The notes beneath the pieces are model-generated. The model had not been told where the DNA came from. It ran no database searches and was given only the letters and a program-made list of their open reading frames with translations. DNA of 64,000 bases from Chondrus crispus (lineage: Eukaryota; Rhodophyta; Florideophyceae; Gigartinales; Gigartinaceae): assembly GCF_000350225.1 (NCBI RefSeq), contig NW_005178504.1:44842-108841 (forward strand), given 5' to 3'. The position numbers and the translations under genes are program-made. Shown in pieces: positions 21,243-29,332 of this stretch (position 1 is its first letter; the number at the start of each line of letters is the position of its first letter).

Positions 21243-23117
21243 TTACCCCGCTTGGGCGCGTCCGACTTGCGACGGCAAGGATAACTTCTTCCTTCGGAAA
21301 TATCTCACCACGGCGCTGGGCGGTAATCGCGCGACTGGTTCCCACGTCGCGTCCTTCGTCTCATATCCATACCATTTCACCCTGAGGACTAATTCCTCAT
21401 CTTGATACCCGTGATCGATGATCTTTTCTATCACGTACTCGGCATTCTCATTTTCTTCCTCACGTCCTGGGTTACTTTCTTCCCCCTCCAGAAGATTCTC
21501 CGACTCCTCTATCTCTTCTGAATTACTTGTCCTCCGTAAGTCTTGCGGTATCTCCGCGGACGGGTTTCGACTGACAACATCTTCCTCGTCCTGTAACATC
21601 TGCGCTCGCGTGGGAGGACCTTCCTCACTCTCCATCGCGTCGCGTTCTTGATTCCCCTCACGTCCGCTGAGGAACTGTAGAGCCTGTCGTAGGCCTGATA
21701 TCGGCCTGTAGTCCATGGAACTAGGGGCTAATTCGACTCTATCTCGCGACACGCGCTCTTCTTGGTCGCCTATGGCGATGACAACCGTGTTCTTATCTGA
21801 TTTCTTGACTGCATACGGTCCCGTAGTAACTTGTGCCAGCTTGTGTCTAGGTTCTGTTGCGGTCCCCTGTTCCTTCCGGAGGAAAACGTAGGATCCTGAA
21901 GGGATGTCATACTTCGGCTTGCGAAGCCTTGCGTCAAAGTTTCGCTTGTAGTGCGCTTGTTCTTTTCGTAGGCCCTTATCAGTGCCTTTCATCAGGCTTT
22001 CCAACCACCACTGCCATTTCAGGTAATACGCTCGATTCGAACTAAATCCTTCCAAACTTGGCTGCGCTTGTAACGCAATGCTTCTCGGCGCCCGAGCTAA
22101 CACCAGCTCGAAGGGCGCGATGTTCGTAGTTCGATGAACTTGCGTGTTGTATGCGAACGTCACAGCGTCGCTAAATAGGTCCCAGTCCTTGGGATGCTCT
22201 CCAACATATTTTCGCAACGCGGAAGTCAGCGTGCGGTTAAACCTCTGAACTTGGCCGTTGGCTTGCGGGTGGTACGTAGTCGTGAACACATTGCGTATGC
22301 CGAGAAGTCGGCAGTCGTTCTGAAAGAACCGGGCCGTGAACTGTGTTCCATTGTCGGACAGCAGCTTGACCGGCGGTCCGTACACGAATACCCAATGGTG
22401 AACGAAGGCTTGTGCGATGTGCGCAGCTGATATCTTCTTCAACGGTGCGGTTCGTACCAGTTTCGAGTATCGATCGCTGATCAAGAGAATATACCGATTC
22501 CCTCGTTTAGTTGTAATTAGCTCGCCGAGGATGTCGATTGCGACAAACTCCAGCGGAGCTTTGGGCGTGAACAGCTTCATTTCCTTCGTGTTTTTTCTTA
22601 ACTTCACCCTTTCCCGCGCACACGCGGCGAAATTCTTCGCGACTGCGTAGCAGTCTAGGGCCATCATAGGCCAATAAAAATATCTTCTCAATGTCTTGTA
22701 AAGTTTCCTGCCTCCCGGGTGGCCTGCCAATTTTGCGTAGTGGCTCAACCTTAGGACGCGGTCCCTTAATGATTGTGGTATCACCACTTGTACAAACTCC
22801 GCCGCGGTACGGCATAGAGTTCCTTCGAGTTCCTCGGTCTCCATGCTCAACGTTCTCACCTTTCCGGCGTCCATTTCTTCCTTGATGCGATTGCAGAAGG
22901 GGTCGACGGCTTGCTCGCGAATGATCTCCTCCGGAGTGACAGCTCGGAATTTATCGAGGCGATCAGGGGCGGTCCCCCCCTCAAGAGCGAGGATGTCGTC
23001 TGCCGCGTCAATACTTTCCTCGTCCTCCACTGTACCCTCGGCCGGTTCGGCCGTAAAGCATGGGATTTCGTCGTCGATTTCGTCGACGGTTTCTCCTGCA
23101 GTCCGCAACCTTGACAA
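21243..23117 (-). CDS. Integrase with chromodomain, copy 2 (open, active site altered)
   Basis: 624 open codons covering the pol C-terminus. Zinc finger: His126, His133, then Phe163 where the first Cys of the CxxC pair should be (codon 22629-22631), and Cys166. Core: Asp195 (AIDILG), Asp255 (SDNGTQ) and Gln291 where the catalytic Glu is expected (codon 22245-22247, spacing 35). Copy 1 has Cys and Glu at these places. A chromodomain closes the protein (YVIEKIIDH, VKWYGY, TWEP). The acidic linker before it (about residues 500-560) differs entirely from that of copies 1 and 3. The start is not a natural initiation codon; this is the tail of the Gag-Pol reading frame, cut off by a TAA upstream near 23160. 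Predicted catalytically dead. Confidence 0.9.
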   Translation of the reverse strand: MSRLRTAGETVDEIDDEIPCFTAEPAEGTVEDEESIDAADDILALEGGTAPDRLDKFRAVTPEEIIREQAVDPFCNRIKEEMDAGKVRTLSMETEELEGTLCRTAAEFVQVVIPQSLRDRVLRLSHYAKLAGHPGGRKLYKTLRRYFYWPMMALDCYAVAKNFAACARERVKLRKNTKEMKLFTPKAPLEFVAIDILGELITTKRGNRYILLISDRYSKLVRTAPLKKISAAHIAQAFVHHWVFVYGPPVKLLSDNGTQFTARFFQNDCRLLGIRNVFTTTYHPQANGQVQRFNRTLTSALRKYVGEHPKDWDLFSDAVTFAYNTQVHRTTNIAPFELVLARAPRSIALQAQPSLEGFSSNRAYYLKWQWWLESLMKGTDKGLRKEQAHYKRNFDARLRKPKYDIPSGSYVFLRKEQGTATEPRHKLAQVTTGPYAVKKSDKNTVVIAIGDQEERVSRDRVELAPSSMDYRPISGLRQALQFLSGREGNQERDAMESEEGPPTRAQMLQDEEDVVSRNPSAEIPQDLRRTSNSEEIEESENLLEGEESNPGREEENENAEYVIEKIIDHGYQDEELVLRVKWYGYETKDATWEPVARLPPSAVVRYFRRKKLSLPSQVGRAQAG

Positions 23118-24511
23118 AGCGTCAGCCTGTCTGTTAGCCTTTCCCTTTTTGTACTTGATTTAAAAACCAAATTCCGAGAGGCGGAGCCTCCATCGGATTA
23201 ATCTCCCGCTGGGGTCGGTTACGTTCGCCAACCACCTCAATGAGGCATGGTCGGTATTCACGATGAAGTGCTCGCCATATAGATATGGTCTTAAAGTCTG
23301 TGCGGCCCAAATTACCGCTAGGCATTCTTTTCTGATACAGAATAGTTTCTCTCGGCTGCGGCTAACGTTCTTGAAAAGAACCCGATGGGTTTACGTTGCG
23401 CATCCGGGTGTGTTTGAAATAATGCAGCGCCGATTTGATAGTCGCTTGCATCGGTATCTACCGAGTAGGGTAGGTACTTCTTCGGCAGCGCCAACACCGG
23501 CGGTGCCAGGATGGCGTTCTTGAGCTTTTGAAAAGCTTTCTTGCACGGTTCGTCGAATCCTTCCAACTGGACCGGTTGTCCGTTCTTCAACAGTTGGTTT
23601 AGAGGTTGCGCAATTTTCGCATAATGCGGAACGAACCTGCGGTAGACATTGCAAAGTCCCAGGAAGCTTCTAAGCTGTGTCTGTATTCTCGGGTACCGCA
23701 CTTGTTCCAACGCGGCGGTTCGCGCGACATCGACTTCTAGAGTACCTGGGCGGACGACGTGGCCCAGGTACTTGATCTTTTCCACGAAAAATTCGCACTT
23801 GCGAAGCTTGAGCTTGACACCTGCCGTTTCCAATACGGAAAGTATTTCATCCACGTGCACGATGTGCTCCTCCCATGACTTGCTAAAAATTATTATATCA
23901 TCCAGGTACACCAAACAGCATTTCCAACCGAACGGGGAGAGCAGGATATCCATTGCTCTCTGGAACGTCGCTGGCGCGTTGGTTAGCCCGAAGGGCATTC
24001 TTGAGAAGCGATACAGACCTGAGTGACACGAAAATGCGGTCTTGTCGCGATCGCACTCAGGGATAGGCATCTGCCAATATCCCGAAATCGCGTCCAACGC
24101 GGAGAAGACCTTGGTGTCACCAAGCGAATCTAGACACTCATCCATACGCGGTAAAGGGTACGTGTCCTTCACCGTCACTGCGTTCAACCTGCGGTAGTCT
24201 ACGCAAAAACGCATTGACCCGTCCGGCTTGGGCACCAGCAACACGGGCGACGCCCATTCTGATTGCGATGGTTCTATCACTCCTGCCTCAAACATCTTCT
24301 GCACCTCTGCATCTTCTACTTCGCGGGCTTTAGGCACGGCCCGATACGGGGCTTGTGCGATGGGACGAGTCTCGGGGATCAGCTCGATCCGATGGACCGT
24401 GGTATTAATTTCGCCAAGCGTCCCATCCCACATCCTTGAATACTTCTTCAACATCCGACGGAACCGCTCGCGCAGCCGGTCCGGCACGTGGCTCAGGTCG
24501 AGGTCCTCCAC
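23118..24511 (-). pseudogene. Reverse transcriptase and RNase H, copy 2
   Basis: RT is intact in the 24511-23318 frame: catalytic Asp140 (SALDAISG), MPFGLTNAPATF, and YLDD at residues 202-205. RNase H starts with VDTDASDYQIGA. The frame breaks at SEKNA, where one base is missing compared with the expected SEKEC; copy 3 has the same break. After the break RNase H continues in the integrase frame, with a TAA near 23160 replacing Glu in the segment that reads FDFEIKYKKGK in copy 3. So RNase H and integrase are disconnected from RT. RT would copy element RNA to DNA in the capsid particle. Confidence 0.9.
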
Positions 24512-25536
24512 GTCCGGCGGTGGCGGCTCAATTCTGCGTTGCGGCTTCGTAGATACCGACGCGGAGAGCCCTGCCGACCGTTCTTCTGGCTGGTCCTCGC
24601 GGCCTTGATCCGACGGTTCGCATCTTGTTTGGCCGTAGACGTCTTGGTGGAATTAGGAAAATTCTCCTTCTTCCTTTCTTGAATTCCGAGAACTTCACCA
24701 ATGGTGGTTTTGCTCTCGAGCGCGGCTCTCGGGTGCGGTAATAATTCTGCCACCACTTGGCCTTTTTGCACCCTGACAGGGTACGTCCTAAAATTCGCAA
24801 CGAGTAAACGAAATGGCCTGTCAGGCTCAACCTGAACGACACCATTCGTGCACGTCAACCCGGGCCTTTCGTACAACGAAGAGTACGGCTGAACCACAAC
24901 CAAGCCCGCCCTCTTCGAGGTGCATTCCACGACGCGTTGCGTCCCTGGCTCGATAGTCGTGGCTCTTGCCACTTTTACCTTAGGGGAAATTCGCTCCCCC
25001 TTTCCATCATTCTCGTCCTCTCCCGGGACGAGATTCTTCTTCCCTTTTCCCGTCGAGAACCGCCTAACTATCGGAACCTCCGAGAAATCCGCCAACTCAA
25101 CCGTTTTCTTCCTTGGATAAATTGCTTCCACAAACCGGTCACAGTAGTCCACGCCTAGAATTAGCGGGACGGCTAGTTTTTCGCATACAATAAACTCGGC
25201 TGCGGCCACAAATCTTCCAAGCCTCACAGGCATTCTAATTGTGCCGAGAGTCCGGAGTGGCCTATTGTTCGCGTCGCTGATATCTTGGGTCGGTCCGTAG
25301 GACACTAGAGATTCCATTCCAGCTGGGAGTTCCGATTTTCGCACAAGGTTTGGTCCCGCGCCGGTGTCTAATACAAACAACACCCGGCTCATCAATCCAA
25401 CTATTGGTCCAATGTCCGCGTAAACTTTATAGTTTTTTCGCGCAAGAACCAAAATCTTCTCGGGACACTCCCTTCGCTTAACCCTATACCAGGGTCTTCG
25501 AACTTCTTCCAACGGATGATCTCTGGTTCGGCTCAA
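24493..25536 (-). pseudogene. Aspartic protease and RT linker, copy 2
   Basis: Retropepsin with active site VLDTGAGPNLV at about residues 55-65 and LAVPLILGVDYCD downstream. It is in the -1 frame relative to the Gag end, as in copy 3 and Gypsy-C, pointing to -1 frameshifting for Gag-Pol. Near 24630 one base is missing compared with copy 3, so the last ~45 residues are out of frame and the link to RT is lost. Confidence 0.88.
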
Positions 25537-25613
25537 AATTTTCTTAACTTAAGCTGGCCCTTTGGGCTTATCCACCCACCCATCAACCTCCTCATCGGGG
25601 CCAAATTTTTCCT

Positions 25614-27981
25614 TTAGAGACGGGGAACGGGGCTGAGCCCCGGGCACAGTACGTCGACCCTGTACCTCTCGCGGCTCACGCGAGATTCCCCTCTCCAGTT
25701 TTCCTGCCGCTGCGGGACCCTTCTCACGTCCGGCGACGCGGGCCCCGCGGCAGGCCCTCTGAAGGGTTGGTTCGGCCTCGGCGTTGAAGCACTCGGCGTG
25801 GTCGCCGTCTGCGAATCGAACCAATTCTTGACCTTCAGATAGCTCGTCGAGGGTATTCCTAACCTCTCCATCGGAGACAACGCCTCATGATTTTCCAAAA
25901 CTCGATGCATTTCCCTGAGGGAAAGTATGCACGTTGGTGCGGCGTGCCCCTTTTCATAACAATGATAGCACACCAGTCCGTGCTTCTTGACGGGATATTG
26001 CGGCCTAGGTCCTCCACGGGCCGGCGGCCTCCCTTGATGTTGCGGCCTCCCCATCCAGCCTGGCCTTCGAAACGTCGTAACCTTGTCCTCCATCGGAATG
26101 CGCGGCGCCGGCGTGTGGCCGCGCCCCCGGAACGTCATTACGGGATCCGTGGGCTCTGAAAACGACTCCTTCGTGTACGTGGGCGTTGGGAGAGTTGACG
26201 ACCCACTTGCCCCGTAGTCTTCGTGTCCGTAGCCCTCCGATGGCTCAATAAAATTGCCTTCGGCTACCAATGCTCCTTCGTACTGACTTTCGCTGTCTCC
26301 GTGCGCACCGCGCTCATCTGACGCGGAAATGGACTCGGCCAAATGGACGGCGGCGTGACTCTTGCGACCGGGATAAGAAGCCCTCGGCTTCTTACCCCCC
26401 CTGATCGTCGACGGCGTCCGAATCGTGACCTTCTTGGTCTTCTTGTCCTTAGCGCGGCTCGCCGAGCCATGCGCCTTCGCGTAATTAACTAGTCTCAAAA
26501 ACGAAACGTCCCGATTGTCTTGTCGGTATTGAGATACCATCGGCTTGATACTCGAATCGAGTCCTTCAATAAACATCGTCATTTGTTCTTCCATCGAATG
26601 TACGTTTCCACATCGATTTGCTCGCGTCCGTCAGACGGATATAAAATTCCATCTCGTCTTCAGACGGTCTTTGCTGAACTTCTCGAAATGCGAGCACGGC
26701 TTGACGGATCGCCTCGTCGGTTGCGAAACTCCTCAACAACCACTGTACGGCCTCCGGCCAAACGGACAGCTTTCCGTGATGGGATCCGGCCGTCTGAGAC
26801 ACAGAAGTGTACTGTCTCAAGGCGACGCCACTTAGAAATTCGGGCAACAAGCGGATCGCTTGCCCCTCGTTCATTTCTTGAGAATCGAACTCTTGAACTA
26901 ATTTTGCCAAAAAATCCAACACAAGGACTCCGTCCTCACCTGTGAACGTGTTGTCGTTCTTCACCTTAGGCGGAATATCTCTCCTGATTTTTCGCACGGC
27001 GGTCCGCCGGGAATTTGACAAATATGTCTGTGGGTTCCGCAAACGGTACGTTCGGTACGAAAGTAATTTCTTGAAGAGGTATTTGGTCGGATTCAGCTCC
27101 TCCAACGCCTCCCATCGCGGCCCGCGCCGCGTTGCGACATCTTCGGGCTCCGCGTCCTTGTCTCTCCGCGAGGCGGACGAAGTTATCCCGCCCCGTCTGG
27201 AGGCAATTTTCTTGCCCCGCGAAATTCCTTTCCCTTCCTCTGAACGATGTTCGGAATCGCTGGCATGGTTCGACAAGCCGTCGTCACCATCTTCGGAAAG
27301 GCCATTGGACTCGGTCATTGAGTCTTGGTCCTCCGGCTCGTCACTACAGTGACTCTTGCTCCTGCGTCGCAGATTCTTCTTCGAAGTCTTCGACTTGGAA
27401 CTCCGCTGTACCGCGGCCTTGTCCTTCTTCGATAGACGGTCGCCTTCTCGACCCGTTGGGAGCGGCTCTTGCCCGGCAATCTGTTCGAGGTCCTTGAGGC
27501 GATGAGCTGCGCGGTCAAACTTGTCGTCGATACTGCTTCTAAATTTCCCCAAGGACTCCAAAGCTTGATTCGCGTCGCGCCTTGCGTCCTTGACCGAAAT
27601 TTTCAACAAAGCTAGGACCTCCGGCTCCGGACCGTCGGTTGCCTCACCTCGCTCCTTCTCGACGAGATCCACTCGAGCCGATAGTTCTCCTAAAACGGCG
27701 TGGAACTCGGAGGCTTGCAACTCCAGTTGCTTCCGGACGAGGGTTAATTCAGCCTCGAGATTTTTCTTCGCTTCTTCGCGAATTTCGCTGCTCATATTCT
27801 CCAACTTCTCGTCGAGGTCAGTCTTGTCGGCGGCTATCCCCGTAGGGGATTCTTGATCTCCGGGGTCCGTGCCCGTATTGGCCTGGCTCCGGGTGCGAGG
27901 ACCCCTCGGGATCCTCGACGCTCGTGCCGATCCGCTTCTACTCGCCCCGGGACCGACGTCTCCGGGGGCGCTTGCCAACAT
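25614..27981 (-). pseudogene. Gag of chromovirus copy 2 (one-base insertion)
   Basis: ATG at 27981. The N-terminal 300 residues are highly charged with a predicted coiled coil (LDEKLENMSSEIREEAKKN) and Lys, Arg and Ser-rich stretches. The capsid region follows (TKYLFKKLLSYRTYRL, then FTGEDGVLVLDFLAKL). An extra A in an AAA run near 26617 shifts the frame at DASK, ending the first ORF at 26566. The rest continues in the next frame from 26594 to 25614 with the CCHC knuckle CYHCYEKGHAAPTC. Copy 3 reads through this position, so the insertion is private to copy 2. Confidence 0.9.
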
Positions 27982-28084
27982 AGCTCGTACGAGCGGACCT
28001 ACGCAGCAAAAAGGTTACAAACAAAAAGAAAATAAAAAAAGAGTCCGTTACCCAGACCAACTTCCTTGTCGTAGACAAAACAAG

Positions 28085-28102
28085 TTCTAGGTCGGGAGAC
28101 CA
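28085..28102 (-). other. Primer-binding site of chromovirus copy 2
   Basis: Sense strand TGGTCTCCCGACCTAGAA, four bases (AAAG) after the 5' LTR end. Identical to the Gypsy-B site and to one of the two sites in copy 3. Confidence 0.8.
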
Positions 28103-28106
28103 CTTT

Positions 28107-29163
28107 TGTAGTGCAATGCGCCTGTCGGGCAGAGACCGCGGTCCGATGGTCCAGCAAAAACAACAACAGCAACAAAAAGAAGAACTGCCGATGGCACAGC
28201 GCTACAGAGTGTCCGACTCTCCCTTCTCCGTTTAAACGAGCTTGCGACTCGTAGTAGCTCAGATCCCTGATAAGGGGGGGGGGCACAGAGAAATTGCCCG
28301 GCCCGGCATCGGTGTGGTAGAGACTTGCGAAGAGATCTGCTCGACGAGTGTGGGGTGGGGCGCGTAAGTAGGTACCCCGGTTCCACTGGGTTGTAAGGCC
28401 AATGCTCGTTGAGCTTCTTCGACACCTTGTGACGCGACGAGGCCTTCGACGGGGGCGTCGCAACGCAGCCCGACGGGATGAAATGAAAGTAGCAGCGCTA
28501 CGCCAACCGTGCCGCCCGATGGCTCGAAACACCTACACCGGTTCGGTCGCGACCGACACCGATGGTACCAACACTGGCTCGTACTACGACGAAGCCCTTC
28601 GAGGGAGACGTCGTTGCAACAGTCTCCGTCGGAAAAATGGGTCACAGTAGCAGCGCTACGTCAACTGTGTCGCCCGATGGCTCGAGACACCTACACCGGT
28701 TCGGTTGCAACCGAGGCCGATGGCACCAACACAAGATAAGGGAAAAATAGGTAGGGTTAGGGATAGAAAAGGATAGGGAAATAAAGGAAAAAGAAAAGGG
28801 AACCCCGAGCGATAGAGGATGCCGTAGGCTTGGGTAAAAGGGAGCGTCTTGGTAGAGACGGACTTCGACCAAGGCGACATTCAACTCCGGCAACTCGGGT
28901 TACCTTTACTGACTTGGTGGTCAGAGGGCTAAGGTATATATCGCCCCGCCGGAGCCCCTACAGTAGCTCGCGGCGCTAGATCCTAGATCTAATCTAGTGT
29001 CAGCAAAATTAATGCCAACTAATTAACTAAATAAAATAATTAAAAATTAAAACTGTGCAATTATTCACACGTGTGTCCCCCCCAACCCGGACTACTTTTC
29101 ATATCCAAATCCAAATATTTTCCTTCCTTTTCACCCCCCTGTAGAGCCCATTATTGCACTACA
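28107..29163 (-). repeat. 5' LTR of chromovirus copy 2 (1057 bp)
   Basis: TGTAGTGCAAT at 28107 and ATTGCACTACA at 29163, TATA motif on the minus strand near 28938, CACGTG near 29070. Near-identical to 14831-15886, including the duplicated about 86-bp internal segment. Confidence 0.93.
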
Positions 29164-29332
29164 TTTACGTATAGTACACGTGGGTATGCGCGCTTCCCAC
29201 ACGTGTGGTACACGTGTGCACGTGCGTGCGGGCGCCCCTGTACACGTGGGGTACATGCGCAGTACACGTGTGCGTGCGTGCGGCTCATATTGATCTAATC
29301 TAAATCTAATCGTGAACCGCTGTTATGCTACA
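29164..29332 (-). repeat. Head of the Gypsy-B 5' LTR, cut off by copy 2
   Basis: On the minus strand it starts TGTAGCATAACAG at 29332, the inverse partner of the Gypsy-B LTR end (GTGTTATACTACA). It contains six CACGTG G-boxes between about 29174 and 29280 and stops at the copy 2 LTR. Directly right of 29332 the chromodomain coding sequence of copy 3 resumes. Confidence 0.7.

Larger units (their letters stand above)
14831..29163 (-). mobile_element. Ty3/gypsy chromovirus copy 2, complete (14.3 kb)
   Basis: A full-length minus-strand element. From its 5' end: 5' LTR 28107-29163, primer site 28085-28102, gag, protease, RT-RNase H, integrase-chromodomain, a 3.4 kb non-coding stretch, the antisense ORFx on the plus strand, a polypurine tract and the 3' LTR 14831-15886. 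By eye the two LTRs differ by only about four substitutions and one indel over about 1057 bp, so insertion was recent. The flanking pentamers on the sense strand are GTAAA and GTGTA, only three of five matching, so a clean target duplication is absent. Gag, protease-RT and RNase H carry frameshifts. Confidence 0.92.

Noticed and set aside
28085-28102. tRNA gene fragment (AGGTCGGGAGACC)
   Set aside because: It lies between an LTR end and gag in several elements, so it is a primer-binding site; no tRNA cloverleaf surrounds it.
29306-29332. Natural C-terminus of copy 3 Pol without chromodomain
   Set aside because: The last codons are LTR sequence of Gypsy-B; the chromodomain was displaced by insertion.
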